Origin: an uncultured Cellulophaga sp.
GTDB lineage: Bacteria; Bacteroidota; Bacteroidia; Flavobacteriales; Flavobacteriaceae
Length of the DNA: 64,000 nt
Assembly: GCA_947491225.1 (NCBI GenBank)
Contig: CANLIE010000014.1
Span: 1 to 64,000, forward strand
Direction of reading: 5' to 3'
The translations under genes and the position numbers were made by a program. Every line of letters starts with the position of its first letter. Position 1 is the stretch's first letter. Positions 52,095 to 61,846 of the stretch are shown in pieces. The notes below the pieces were generated by a model, which did no database searches, was not told where the DNA came from, and saw nothing but the letters and a program-made list of their open reading frames with translations.

Positions 52095-53837
52095 TTATTT
52101 CAAAACCCGATACACAGGATATTGTAAATGTGCTTTTTCATAATGCTCAGATTTTTTGTGCAACCAATCTAGCTGTGCGTACCAATTGTTGGCAAAATTT
52201 TCATCTTCAGTTTTTAACTGATCAAAATCTGCTTTAAGCACTGGATTATTTTTTAATAGTTTTGCTGCTACGTCTTCAAAAACATACGGAGAAAAACCTT
52301 CTTTTTGTTGTAAAATAGTATCAAAAAAATTCCAATTAAAAAAAGAATCAATTGCTTCTGGTTCTAGAGTTTCTAATAGGTAACGTATACCTCTTTGATT
52401 GGTTGATATATAAAAATCACCTTTGCGGAATTGTATGTTTTCAATTGTAGGGGATACTTTTGTGTTGTTATGTGGGTAATGACCTTCGTAAGCATTTTTC
52501 CGTGTTTGGTAATTTTCTATTTTGTATGATTCTACTTTAATGATAGTATCCTTTTCCAGTGTTTTGTATTCTATGTTGTTGGCATTTAAAAGAGGCATTA
52601 TTTTATGCCATCCTTTAGGTATGATGTATGCGCTAGGTATTGTAACACTGTTGGTTACCTTCATATGATTTTTGTAGATGACTTCTCTAGTAAATGGTCT
52701 AGTTTTATCATATTTTAAACGCTGTAAGCCCGTAACTTCACTTGGTATTCTATCTGCTTCATACCCTTTAAAGTTTAAAATGGATGTTTGTGTGGTATCT
52801 ATTGTAAAGTGTAATGGATAAGTTTCGTTTAATTTGTGAGTTACAAAAGCTTCATTACGTAATTCTTTTATTTTTTGTCCATCTCTTTCAGTGATGTCAA
52901 TCATTTTTTGCAGAAGATAATATGTCCCCATAACTCGTTTTTTATAAGGTTTAAGCATATGTGTTTCTACCATCATACCCAAAGTATTCCATAATGTAGT
53001 ATAACCTGTGGAATATCTAGGATAGTCCATAAATTGGGAAAACCCTTTTTCAGGAGTACTATTAAAAACATTGACATATGGTGTTATATCCCAATTTATT
53101 TTTTCTAATGCCGTTTCTAAAGAAGGCATCATCTCTGTATGTAGATAATTACCCAGTTTACCACCCAGTTTATTGTGTTGGGTAAACAAATGTGTTAATG
53201 TATACTGATAATCTGCGCCATTACTAACATGATTGTCTATAAATACATCAGGATTTGTTAAATGAAAGATTGTGGCAAATGTTTTAGCATTTTTAGTGTC
53301 ACTTTTAATAAAATCTCTATTGAGGTCATAGTTTTGTGCATTGCCTCTAAAACCATAATTTTTTGGACCATTTTGGTTGGTTCTGGAATTGGAGTTTCTA
53401 TTTAATGCGCCTCCTATATTGTAAATTGGGATAGTAGCTAAAACAGTATTTTTAGGAGTTTTTATTTTTTTTATAGCCAGATCTCTGTATAACAATATTG
53501 TGGCGTCTATACCGTCACTTTCTCCAGGGTGTATTCCATTATTTATTAAAATGACGTTTTTTTCTTTGTTTATTTTTTTAAAATTAAAGTCACCGTCTGG
53601 GTTGTATGTGACTAAGTGTAATGGAAATCCGCTATCAGTTTCACCTATTGTACGAACATTTATTTCTGGAAATTCTTTTGCCAATTTAATATAAAAACTT
53701 ATTACCTCTTGGTAGGTTGGTGTTTCTAAACCGTTGCTGGTTTCAAAAAAAGTTTGGAAATCTTTTTCCTTATCTTCTGGGTTTTCACTGCAAGCAGCAA
53801 GTAATAATATGCAAAAAAGCCAAATTGTATTTTTCAT
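52095..53837 (-). CDS. M14-family zinc carboxypeptidase lipoprotein
   Basis: A 580-residue secreted protein with lipobox LAAC16. The M14 zinc site starts with NNGIHPGESDGID (His103, Glu106), followed by NYDLNRDFIK and the third ligand in FIDNHVSNGADY. The long C-terminal half (about 340-580) is not the usual carboxypeptidase fold and may bind substrate. The expected product is an outer-membrane or periplasmic peptidase. It follows coaD by 18 bp. Confidence 0.85.
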   Translation of the reverse strand: MKNTIWLFCILLLAACSENPEDKEKDFQTFFETSNGLETPTYQEVISFYIKLAKEFPEINVRTIGETDSGFPLHLVTYNPDGDFNFKKINKEKNVILINNGIHPGESDGIDATILLYRDLAIKKIKTPKNTVLATIPIYNIGGALNRNSNSRTNQNGPKNYGFRGNAQNYDLNRDFIKSDTKNAKTFATIFHLTNPDVFIDNHVSNGADYQYTLTHLFTQHNKLGGKLGNYLHTEMMPSLETALEKINWDITPYVNVFNSTPEKGFSQFMDYPRYSTGYTTLWNTLGMMVETHMLKPYKKRVMGTYYLLQKMIDITERDGQKIKELRNEAFVTHKLNETYPLHFTIDTTQTSILNFKGYEADRIPSEVTGLQRLKYDKTRPFTREVIYKNHMKVTNSVTIPSAYIIPKGWHKIMPLLNANNIEYKTLEKDTIIKVESYKIENYQTRKNAYEGHYPHNNTKVSPTIENIQFRKGDFYISTNQRGIRYLLETLEPEAIDSFFNWNFFDTILQQKEGFSPYVFEDVAAKLLKNNPVLKADFDQLKTEDENFANNWYAQLDWLHKKSEHYEKAHLQYPVYRVLK

Positions 53838-53855
53838 TTTTTATAACTCTAGATT

Positions 53856-54311
53856 TTATTTTACCCTAACAGTATGGGGAACTAAGCCTGTGTAGTCGCC
53901 ATTGTTTCTAATAACATCACGAACAATAGAGGAGCTTATATATGATTTTCCTGATGAGGTTAATAGAAATACGGTTTCTATTTCAGATAACTTTCTATTA
54001 GTGTGTGCTATGGCTTTTTCAAACTCAAAATCAGCAGGGTTTCTTAATCCACGAAGTATGAAATTTGCATCTATTTTTTTACAAAAGTCAACTGTTAGTC
54101 CTTCATAGGTCATTACCTTTATCTTAGATACGCCTTTATATGCTTTTTTTATAAACTGCATTCTTTCTTCTAAAGTAAACATATATTTTTTATCGGCATT
54201 TATGCCAATGGCAATAATGATTTCATCAAAAAGTGTTATACCTCTATTTATAATATCTGTATGACCTAATGTAAGAGGATCAAAAGAACCTGGGAAAATA
54301 GCACGTTTCAT
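53856..54311 (-). CDS. coaD: Phosphopantetheine adenylyltransferase
   Basis: A 151-residue PPAT, the fourth step of coenzyme A synthesis. Signs are the nucleotidyltransferase start IFPGSFDPLTLGHTDII with His17, the loop RGLRNPADFEFE, and ISSSIVRDV near the end. Part of the ddl-coaD-M14 run on the minus strand. Confidence 0.95.
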   Translation of the reverse strand: MKRAIFPGSFDPLTLGHTDIINRGITLFDEIIIAIGINADKKYMFTLEERMQFIKKAYKGVSKIKVMTYEGLTVDFCKKIDANFILRGLRNPADFEFEKAIAHTNRKLSEIETVFLLTSSGKSYISSSIVRDVIRNNGDYTGLVPHTVRVK

Positions 54312-54381
54312 TTAGCGTAATGTTTTATAATTAGTTTGCTATACAATCTATTAGAGAAATCAGCATATAAAGTTAGCTAAA

Positions 54382-55356
54382 TTATCTTAAAGCTTCAGTA
54401 ATTGCACTTTCAAATAATTGTGAAAGCGAAATTCCTGCAACGGCTGCTTGTTGCGGTAAAATACTTTCTTCTGTTAGTCCTGGTGTTGTATTCATTTCTA
54501 ACATATATGGTTCATTACCAACAAAAATAAATTCACTTCTAGAATATCCTTTCATTTTAAGGATTTTGTATATACGTTTGGCCATAAAACTAACTTTTTC
54601 TTCTTGCTCTTTTGAAATACGGGCTGGGGTAATCTCTTGAGATTTACCTTCGTATTTAGCCTCATAATCAAAAAAATCATTTTCTGTGGTAATTTCAGTA
54701 ATTGGTAAAACAATTGGTTTGCCATTGTAGGTAATAACACCAACAGATACCTCTGTGCCATCTAAAAAAGCTTCAATAATAATTTCATCATCAGCTTCAT
54801 ATGCATTTTCTATAGCTTGTACTAAATCTTCTTTTTTATAAACTTTAGATATTCCAAAACTACTACCAGCTTTATTTGCTTTTACAAAACACGGTAAACC
54901 AACAGTGTTTATAATTTCGTTTTCATTTACAACATCACCTTTGTTTAAATAATAAGAAGCAGCAGACTTTATGCCATACGGTTTTAATGTACTTAGTAAG
55001 TCTCTTTTGTTAAATGTAAGTGCAGCTTGGTAAAAATTGCAGGCAGTTTGTGGTAGGCTAATTAGCTCAAAATAAGCCTGTAAATAACCATCTTCTCCAG
55101 GTGTGCCATGAATTGCATTAAAAACACAATCAAATTTTACTTTTTTTCCATTGGTCATAATTGAGAAATCGTTTTTATCAACAGGAAACTCATCTTCATT
55201 GTCATTTACATAAATCCATTTATTTTTTAAAATATGAATTTTAAACAAGTTAAATTTCTTGGTATCTAGTTGTTTGTATATAACGTTTCCGCTTTTTAGG
55301 GATATTTTATACTCTTTAGAGTAGCCTCCCATAATTATGGCAATATTTTTTTTCAT
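54382..55356 (-). CDS. ddl: D-alanine--D-alanine ligase
   Basis: A 324-residue ATP-grasp enzyme for the cell wall dipeptide. Signs: IIMGGYSKEYKISLKSG at the start, HGTPGEDGYLQ, KANKAGSSFGISKV, EAFLDGTEVSVGV, and LEMNTTPGLTEESILPQQ at the metal site. Divergent from the PASTA protein gene, a common flavobacterial neighbourhood. Confidence 0.94.
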   Translation of the reverse strand: MKKNIAIIMGGYSKEYKISLKSGNVIYKQLDTKKFNLFKIHILKNKWIYVNDNEDEFPVDKNDFSIMTNGKKVKFDCVFNAIHGTPGEDGYLQAYFELISLPQTACNFYQAALTFNKRDLLSTLKPYGIKSAASYYLNKGDVVNENEIINTVGLPCFVKANKAGSSFGISKVYKKEDLVQAIENAYEADDEIIIEAFLDGTEVSVGVITYNGKPIVLPITEITTENDFFDYEAKYEGKSQEITPARISKEQEEKVSFMAKRIYKILKMKGYSRSEFIFVGNEPYMLEMNTTPGLTEESILPQQAAVAGISLSQLFESAITEALR

Positions 55357-55458
55357 GGTAATTAATAAGGGTCTTTAATTGGTAATAACAAATATCATTT
55401 TTTTAAATTAAAGAAAAAAGCATTGGGTTTTATATATTTGCGTTATAATAGTATAGTT

Positions 55459-56013
55459 ATGCGAAATTTTTTCAACTTCTTAAAAAGTAAATCACTTGTA
55501 ATACAATTAGGACTAGCTTTTTTAACCACCATAGTATTAGTTTTTGGTGTGTTACAATGGTTAAAATCAACAACTAACCATGGGGAGTTTGTAGAGGTGC
55601 CTGATTTTTCTAAAATGACAGTTTCTCAAATGAAGCATGAAGTAGATAAAGTAGGGCTTAGATTCCATATTTTGGATTCCGCTAACTATAACCCTAATTA
55701 TCCTAGGTTTTCAATTATTGAACAAAATCCACCAGCAGGGAATAAAGTAAAAAAGAATAGAAAAATATATTTCACAGTTAACCCATCTGATTACAAAAAG
55801 GTATCTGTGCCATACGTAGTACAAAAGACAAAAAGAAATGCGACTTCTATGTTGCGTGCAGTTGGTTTAGATGTACAAAAGGTTACTTATGTAGATAATA
55901 TTGGTAAAGATATGGTACTTGGTGTTAAATATATGGGTAAAGATATAAAACCAGGGAAAAAACTACCTAAAACATCAAAGGTAGAGTTAATTTGTGGTAA
56001 TGGTAATCGCTAA
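55459..56013 (+). CDS. PASTA-domain membrane protein
   Basis: I prefer the start at 55459 (MRNFFNFLKSK), giving 184 residues; the ATG at 55423 adds a 12-residue leader of low quality. One membrane helix (about 14-35) is followed by two PASTA domains (VEVPDFSKMTVSQMK and VSVPYVVQKTKRNA). PASTA domains bind peptidoglycan or beta-lactam-like ligands. Here they occur without a kinase or transpeptidase domain. Its place next to ddl supports a wall role. Confidence 0.85.
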   Translation: MRNFFNFLKSKSLVIQLGLAFLTTIVLVFGVLQWLKSTTNHGEFVEVPDFSKMTVSQMKHEVDKVGLRFHILDSANYNPNYPRFSIIEQNPPAGNKVKKNRKIYFTVNPSDYKKVSVPYVVQKTKRNATSMLRAVGLDVQKVTYVDNIGKDMVLGVKYMGKDIKPGKKLPKTSKVELICGNGNR

Positions 56014-56037
56014 TTAATAGAGCTAACAGATATATTT

Positions 56038-57063
56038 ATGAGCGAATATTTTGGGTCAGAATCTAATGAAGAAGAACTTTATGAACACCATAAAATAATA
56101 GCAACAAAAGGGCAAGAGCCATTACGCATAGATAAATTTTTAATGAATTTTATTGAAAATGCTACAAGAAATCAAATTCAAAAGGCAGCAAAAGATGGTC
56201 ATATTTGGGTAAATAATGTTGTTGTAAAGCAAAATTATAAAGTAAAACCAGGTGATGATATACGTGTGATGTTTACGCATCCACCATATGAATTTTTGTT
56301 GCAAGCAGAAGACATTCCAATAAATGTTGTTTATGAAGATGATGTTCTTATGGTTGTAAATAAACCCGCAGGTATGGTTGTACACCCAGGACATGGTAAT
56401 TATTCTGGTACTTTAATTAATGCTTTGCTACACCATTGTAAGGATTTGCCTAATAATACAAGTGATAGGCCAGGGCTAGTGCATAGAATAGATAAAGATA
56501 CTTCTGGGTTATTGGTTGTCGCAAAGACTGAAGCTGCAATGACATTTTTGGCAAAACAATTTTTTGATAAGACATCAGAAAGAGAATATATTGCTATTGT
56601 TTGGGGTAATGTAGAGGATGAGGAAGGAACAATAGAAGGTCATTTAGGAAGGCATCCAAAAAACAGATTACAGATGCACGTTTTTCCAGAGGGAGATCAA
56701 GGAAAAGAAGCTATTACGCATTATAAAGTTTTAGAGCGTTTAGGATATGTAACTGTCGTTTCTTGTAAATTGGAAACAGGAAGGACACATCAAATAAGGG
56801 CACATATGAAATATATTGGACATACACTTTTTAATGATGAACGTTATGGAGGAGAACAAATCTTAAAAGGAACAACTTTTACGAAATACAAGCAGTTTGT
56901 AGATAATACTTTTAAAATTTTGCCAAGGCAGGCGTTACACGCTAAAACTTTGGGTTTTGTACACCCAGTAACCAAAGAGTTTATGAGATTTGATTCTGAA
57001 CTTCCTGAGGATATGTCTAATGCAATTGAAAAATGGAAGCTTTATGCAAAACATTTAGGATAA
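56038..57063 (+). CDS. rluD: RluD-type 23S rRNA pseudouridine synthase
   Basis: A 341-residue protein with an N-terminal S4 domain (RIDKFLMNFIENATRNQIQK) and the catalytic block PGLVHRIDKDTSGLLVVAKT with the conserved Asp. GRTHQIRAHMKYIGH is the second RluA/RluD signature. It is probably specific for large subunit rRNA helix 69, the usual RluD target, but the site cannot be proved from sequence. It starts 24 bp after the PASTA gene. Confidence 0.9.
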   Translation: MSEYFGSESNEEELYEHHKIIATKGQEPLRIDKFLMNFIENATRNQIQKAAKDGHIWVNNVVVKQNYKVKPGDDIRVMFTHPPYEFLLQAEDIPINVVYEDDVLMVVNKPAGMVVHPGHGNYSGTLINALLHHCKDLPNNTSDRPGLVHRIDKDTSGLLVVAKTEAAMTFLAKQFFDKTSEREYIAIVWGNVEDEEGTIEGHLGRHPKNRLQMHVFPEGDQGKEAITHYKVLERLGYVTVVSCKLETGRTHQIRAHMKYIGHTLFNDERYGGEQILKGTTFTKYKQFVDNTFKILPRQALHAKTLGFVHPVTKEFMRFDSELPEDMSNAIEKWKLYAKHLG

Positions 57064-57160
57064 ATATCTATTTTTAATGCAAGTAGTATTTAAAACTCTT
57101 TTAGTGGATGAATGTTTTTTATAAAAATCATTCTTAACTTTTATATTAAATTAAATAAAA

Positions 57161-57922
57161 ATGAAGATTGTTATTTCACCCGCAAAGTCTTTGGATTTTG
57201 AAACAAAATTACCAACAGAAAAATATACAGAGCCAAACTTTTTAGATGAAGCTAAAAAGTTAAATGAGATTCTTAAAAAGAAATCACCTAAAGCAATATC
57301 TGAGTTAATGAGTATTTCTGATAATTTAGCACAATTAAATTGGCAACGTAATCAAGATTTTACAATTCCGTTTACTACAGAAAATGCAAGGCAAGCAGTG
57401 TATGCGTTTAATGGTGATGTTTATCAAGGTCTAGACGTTTATTCTTTACCTAATGACAAATTAGATATTTTGCAAGATAAACTAAGAATCTTATCTGGTT
57501 TATATGGTGTTTTAAAACCATTAGACTTAATAATGCCTTACCGCTTAGAAATGGGAACAAAAATGTCTGTAGGTAAAAATAAAAATCTGTATGAATTTTG
57601 GAAGAAAGATATAACTGCTTATTTAAATGAAGAGTTAAAGCAAGATGATATTTTCTTAAATCTTGCTAGTAACGAGTACTTTAGTGCAGTAGATAAAAAG
57701 AATATAAAATCTACTATAGTTACTCCAGTTTTTAAAGATTGGAAGAATGACAAACTAAAAGTAATTAGCTTTTATGCAAAAAAGGCTAGAGGGTCTATGG
57801 TACGTTACATTATAGATACAGATGCACAAAGCTTAAATGACATTAAGAATTTTAATACAGACGGTTACGCTTTTAGTAATAAGTATACTCTAAAAGATAA
57901 TATGCCAGTATTTGTAAGATAA
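57161..57922 (+). CDS. yaaA: Peroxide stress protein YaaA
   Basis: A 253-residue YaaA/DUF328 protein, full length. Typical blocks are [62 protein letters not shown] and [11 protein letters not shown]. In E. coli it protects DNA from oxidative damage by lowering free iron and may bind DNA. Confidence 0.93.
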   Translation: MKIVISPAKSLDFETKLPTEKYTEPNFLDEAKKLNEILKKKSPKAISELMSISDNLAQLNWQRNQDFTIPFTTENARQAVYAFNGDVYQGLDVYSLPNDKLDILQDKLRILSGLYGVLKPLDLIMPYRLEMGTKMSVGKNKNLYEFWKKDITAYLNEELKQDDIFLNLASNEYFSAVDKKNIKSTIVTPVFKDWKNDKLKVISFYAKKARGSMVRYIIDTDAQSLNDIKNFNTDGYAFSNKYTLKDNMPVFVR

Positions 57923-58011
57923 TTTTATAAGATGTAAAGAAAGCTAATTTTAAACTCTATTTTTGATATTAAATTTTAAACTCATTCAAGATGCAAAACG
58001 GATAAATTATT

Positions 58012-58140
58012 CTATTTCTTTTTCTCAACATTTATTTTTTCTTCAATAGTTGGTTTCTTTTTCAATTTTCGTTTTCTTCTAGAACCATAAGTTCCATTAA
58101 TAATTTTTCCTCTTTTAGATTTTTTATCTCCTTTTCCCAT
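58012..58140 (-). CDS. 30S ribosomal protein THX
   Basis: A 42-residue, very basic protein starting MGKGDKKSKRGKIINGTYGS, then RRKRKLKKKP. This fits the bacterial THX family, which binds the head of the small subunit and has the same MGKGDKKTKRGKI start. It is too short for ordinary gene callers. A short acidic-basic tail (TIEEKINVEKKK) ends it. Located between convergent yaaA and the UDG-like gene. Confidence 0.88.
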   Translation of the reverse strand: MGKGDKKSKRGKIINGTYGSRRKRKLKKKPTIEEKINVEKKK

Positions 58141-58301
58141 AATAGTTTATTATTTCCTTATAAGATAAGGATTTTTAAAAAAATATCAAGTTTATTTTTT
58201 ATAAATTTTTTGATATTTTTTTAAAAAGCTTAGATTCAAATAGTATTCTTCTTACTTTAGGGGAATGTTATTTTTTTATAATATAATTTTCAACTACTAA
58301 T

Positions 58302-58955
58302 TTGTTTTTACACACCCATCCATACAAACCTTTTATATATAAAGAAGCTACTAAGCTTATTGTAGGTACTTTGCCTCCTCCACGTTTTACAACCAAACAT
58401 TTAAGAGAAAAGGATGTAGATTTCTGTTACGGAAGTAGTGATGGCCAATTATGGCCTATCTTAAACCGTATTTTTAAGCTTGACTTAAAATTTGAAAATA
58501 CTGAAAGAGCTATTAATCAGCGAAAAGACTTTTTAAAGTCTCGTAAAATAGGTATTTGTGATATTGTAGCAAGTGCAGAGCGCGCTAAGATTGATGCATC
58601 AGACATAGGAATGCAGAACATTAAATTAAGAAATATTATTAAATATGTAGAAAAATATAAAAATGTGGATACACTAATATTCACTGGAGGAAATAGTAAA
58701 AATGGGCCAGAATATTTTTTTAGGAAACATATAAAAGAACATAACTTAAAACTAAGTGTTATTTCTAATAATGTTCCACGTATACATTCATTTGAATTAA
58801 AAGATAGAATAATAAAAACCGTTTCGTTAACAGCACCTTCTGGCGCTGCTAATAGAGCAGTTGGTAGCCTTAAATCATATAAGTTGTTAAAAAACAAAAA
58901 CCCGAAATTCAATACAATTGATTTTCGAGTAATGCAGTATGCTAATTTTTTTTAA
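58302..58955 (+). CDS. Uracil-DNA glycosylase superfamily protein
   Basis: A 217-residue protein; the start must be TTG at 58302 because a stop lies 16 bases upstream and no ATG falls between. Signs: LIVGTLPPPRF near the start, FCYGSSDGQLWPILNRIF, RKIGICDIVAS, and a late LTAPSGAANRA. These fit a bacterial UDG-fold family annotated as uracil-DNA glycosylase, though the active-site Asp/His pair is not typical. Function in base-excision repair is inferred. Confidence 0.65.
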   Translation: MFLHTHPYKPFIYKEATKLIVGTLPPPRFTTKHLREKDVDFCYGSSDGQLWPILNRIFKLDLKFENTERAINQRKDFLKSRKIGICDIVASAERAKIDASDIGMQNIKLRNIIKYVEKYKNVDTLIFTGGNSKNGPEYFFRKHIKEHNLKLSVISNNVPRIHSFELKDRIIKTVSLTAPSGAANRAVGSLKSYKLLKNKNPKFNTIDFRVMQYANFF

Positions 58956-59038
58956 AAAATAGCTAATCTATAAAATAATAGACTAAAATTTTAACCCAGA
59001 TTTTATGGGCATAAATTTTTATTGATTTTATCTAATGG

Positions 59039-59179
59039 TTATTTCTTTTTTTGTTGCTTCTTAATAGTATCAGCATCCATATCAAACTTATTTGTTTTTA
59101 TACCTGTATTCCCAGTTGGGTTTGTAGGGTATGTTTGTTTTACTTTTCTTTTTAATCTTTTATCTTCAATAATTCCCAT
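59039..59179 (-). CDS. Small basic protein of 46 residues
   Basis: Minus-strand frame starting MGIIEDKRLKRKVKQTYPT and ending TIKKQQKKK. Lys-rich, soluble, with a central PTGNTGIKTNKFDMD. No family recognised. A composition like that of ribosome-associated small proteins, and a clean start and stop, make it plausible. Located between the UDG-like gene and the ABC-F gene. Confidence 0.5.
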   Translation of the reverse strand: MGIIEDKRLKRKVKQTYPTNPTGNTGIKTNKFDMDADTIKKQQKKK

Positions 59180-59332
59180 ATCATTTGTTTTTTATGTTCA
59201 ATCTCAAGATACAGGTATTTTTCTAAAATAGTAGTTAATAGGCTTGTAATCCTTTGTTAATGAGTGTTAAATTAGATTTTAATTATTTGTGCCTAAAGTG
59301 TAAAAAGCACTATTACATTCTTTACTTTTTGT

Positions 59333-59340
59333 TAGTTTTG
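59333..59340 (+). promoter_or_regulatory. Probable -7 box of the ABC-F gene
   Basis: TAGTTTTG fits TAnnTTTG, 19 bp before the ATG. Confidence 0.45.
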
Positions 59341-59359
59341 CAATCTTTAAAACAACCCT

Positions 59360-60997
59360 ATGATTACAGTAGATAATATTGCAGTAGAATTTAGTGGAAC
59401 AACACTGTTTAGTGGCGTAAATTTTGTTATTAATGAAAATGATAAAATTGCCTTAATGGGTAAAAATGGAGCAGGCAAATCAACAATGATGAAAATTGTT
59501 GCTGGAAAGCAAAAAGCAACCAAAGGCAAAGTCAGCTGTCCAAAAGATACTGTAATTGCTTACTTGCCGCAGCACTTATTAACGGAAGATAATAGCACTG
59601 TTGTAGAAGAAGCATCCAAAGCTTTTAGCCACGTTTTTACAATGCGAGACCGTATGGAGCACTTAAATACAGCGTTAGAAACTAGGACAGATTATGAGAG
59701 CGATGCCTATATGGCAATCATAGAAGAAGTTTCAGAACTTGGGGAGCAATATTATGCTTTAGAGGATGTAAATTATGATGCCGAAGTAGAAAAAGCTTTA
59801 AAAGGATTGGGTTTTAAATCAGAAGATTTTACAAGGTTAACAAGTGAGTTTAGTGGTGGTTGGCGTATGCGAATAGAGTTAGCTAAAATTCTATTGCAAA
59901 AGCCAGATCTAATTTTGTTAGATGAACCAACAAATCATATAGATATAGAATCTGTAATTTGGTTAGAAGATTTTTTGGTAAACAAAGCCAAAGCAGTTAT
60001 GGTTATATCTCATGATAGAGCTTTTATAGATAATATTACCAATAGAACTATAGAAGTTACTATGGGTAAAATCTACGATTATAAAGCAAATTACTCTCAT
60101 TATTTACAATTAAGAGAAGAACGAAGAGCTCACCAAATTAAGGCTTACGAAGAACAGCAGAAGTTTATAGAAGATAATATGCGTTTTATAGAACGATTTA
60201 AAGGAACGTATTCCAAAACAAATCAAGTTACCTCTAGGGAGCGTATGTTAGAAAAATTAGAAATCATAGAAATTGATGAGATTGATACTACTGCTTTAAA
60301 ATTAAAATTTCCATCTACACAGCGTTCAGGAGATTATCCAGTATTGGTTGAAGATTTAACAAAAACATACGGAAATCATACCGTTTTTAAAAATGCGAAT
60401 ATGTCTATTTCTAGAGGCGAAAAAGTATCTTTTGTTGGTAGAAATGGTGAAGGTAAATCTACTATGATTAAATCTATTTTAGGAGAAATAGAGTATGAAG
60501 GTAAATGTAGTTTGGGACATAATGTGCAGGTAGGATACTTTGCGCAGAACCAAGCTTCATTATTAGATCCTGAATTGACTATTTTTCAGACAGTAGATGA
60601 GGTAGCTAAAGGAGATGTGCGTACACAGATAAAAAATATCTTGGGGCGTTTTATGTTTAAGGGAGATGATGTGGATAAAAAGGTCAGTGTGCTTTCTGGG
60701 GGAGAAAAAACTAGGCTAGCTATGGTTAAATTATTATTAGAACCAGTAAACCTTTTAATATTAGATGAACCAACAAACCACTTAGATTTAAAATCCAAGG
60801 ATGTTTTAAAAGAAGCGTTGTTAAACTTTGATGGAACTCTAATTTTAGTGTCACATGATCGTGATTTTTTACAAGGATTAGCGCAAAAAGTATTCGAATT
60901 TAAAGATCAACGTGTTATAGAACACTTTGAGACTATTGATGCTTTCTTAGAACGAAATAGAATAAAAAGTATAAAGGATATTGATTTAAAAAAATAG
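59360..60997 (+). CDS. ABC-F family ribosome-associated ATPase
   Basis: A 545-residue protein with two ABC ATPase domains and no membrane helices. First domain: Walker A GKNGAGKST, signature EFSGGWRMR, Walker B LILLDEPTNHID. Second: GRNGEGKST, VLSGGEKTR, LLILDEPTNHLD. A linker arm (about 240-300) lies between. ABC-F proteins act at the ribosome E site in translation control, and some give antibiotic resistance. This length and linker fit the Uup/YbiT side, not a clear resistance type. Confidence 0.92.
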   Translation: MITVDNIAVEFSGTTLFSGVNFVINENDKIALMGKNGAGKSTMMKIVAGKQKATKGKVSCPKDTVIAYLPQHLLTEDNSTVVEEASKAFSHVFTMRDRMEHLNTALETRTDYESDAYMAIIEEVSELGEQYYALEDVNYDAEVEKALKGLGFKSEDFTRLTSEFSGGWRMRIELAKILLQKPDLILLDEPTNHIDIESVIWLEDFLVNKAKAVMVISHDRAFIDNITNRTIEVTMGKIYDYKANYSHYLQLREERRAHQIKAYEEQQKFIEDNMRFIERFKGTYSKTNQVTSRERMLEKLEIIEIDEIDTTALKLKFPSTQRSGDYPVLVEDLTKTYGNHTVFKNANMSISRGEKVSFVGRNGEGKSTMIKSILGEIEYEGKCSLGHNVQVGYFAQNQASLLDPELTIFQTVDEVAKGDVRTQIKNILGRFMFKGDDVDKKVSVLSGGEKTRLAMVKLLLEPVNLLILDEPTNHLDLKSKDVLKEALLNFDGTLILVSHDRDFLQGLAQKVFEFKDQRVIEHFETIDAFLERNRIKSIKDIDLKK

Positions 60998-61000
60998 GAT

Positions 61001-61034
61001 AAAAGGTGTTAGTAAAAAAACCAACACCTTTTTT
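61001..61034. terminator. Bidirectional terminator between ABC-F and trpA
   Basis: AAAAGGTGTT / AACACCTTTT stem with an A-rich loop and T-run, just after the ABC-F stop and before the trpA end. Confidence 0.85.
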
Positions 61035-61035
61035 G

Positions 61036-61818
61036 TTATCTTATGCTTTTTACAAATTCCCCAATATTATTTACGCCTTTACTAGTTAGGTGTTTAATAA
61101 AAGCTGAACCAATAATGGCGCCTTTAGCATCTGTGGTTGCTTGGCTAAATGTTTCTGTATTGCTAATCCCAAATCCTACTATTTGTGGGTTTTTTAAATT
61201 CATTGCTGCAATACGTTTAAAATAATTTTGTTGGGTATTTCCAAAGCCAGATTGTGACCCAGTTACGCTTGCAGAACTTACCATATAAATAAATCCGTTA
61301 GAAACACTATCAATAAAATTGATGCGTTCATCAGAAGTTTGTGGGGTTATTAAAAATACATTTATAAGCCCGTATTTTTCAAAAATGACTTGGTATTCTT
61401 CGTGGTAAACATCTACAGGTAAATCTGGTATTATTAATCCGTCTATTCCAATTTCTTGACATTTTTTGCAGAATGCTTCTACACCATACTGCATCATTGG
61501 ATTAAAATAACCCATAATAATGAGTGGAATGGAAACAGTTTCTCTAATATTTTTAAGTTGTTTAAAAAGCAAATTGGTGGTCATACCATTCTCTAAGGCC
61601 TTTGTAGAACTTGCTTGTATGGTAGGGCCATCTGCCAAAGGATCACTAAAGGGCAATCCAATTTCTATCATATCTACACCATTTTTTTCTAAATCTTGAA
61701 TGATTTGTACGGTGTTATTTAGATCTGGGTAACCAGCTGTAAAATATATTGAAAGAAGTTTTTTCTCTTCTTGCATTTTTTGATTAATTCTGTTCATCAT
61801 AGAAAGTATGAAGTGCAA
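61036..61818 (-). CDS. trpA: Tryptophan synthase alpha subunit
   Basis: A 260-residue TIM barrel that splits indole-3-glycerol phosphate and passes indole to TrpB. The signature MIEIGLPFSDPLADGPTIQ holds the catalytic Glu and Asp, and GLIIPDLPVD and IVGFGISN are conserved. I read the start at 61818 (MHFILSMMNRINQ); a start at the later MMNRINQ is equally possible. Last gene of the trp operon, ending at a shared terminator. Confidence 0.94.
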   Translation of the reverse strand: MHFILSMMNRINQKMQEEKKLLSIYFTAGYPDLNNTVQIIQDLEKNGVDMIEIGLPFSDPLADGPTIQASSTKALENGMTTNLLFKQLKNIRETVSIPLIIMGYFNPMMQYGVEAFCKKCQEIGIDGLIIPDLPVDVYHEEYQVIFEKYGLINVFLITPQTSDERINFIDSVSNGFIYMVSSASVTGSQSGFGNTQQNYFKRIAAMNLKNPQIVGFGISNTETFSQATTDAKGAIIGSAFIKHLTSKGVNNIGEFVKSIR

Positions 61819-61846
61819 AGTAGATTCAACACTACTTTGTACAAAT

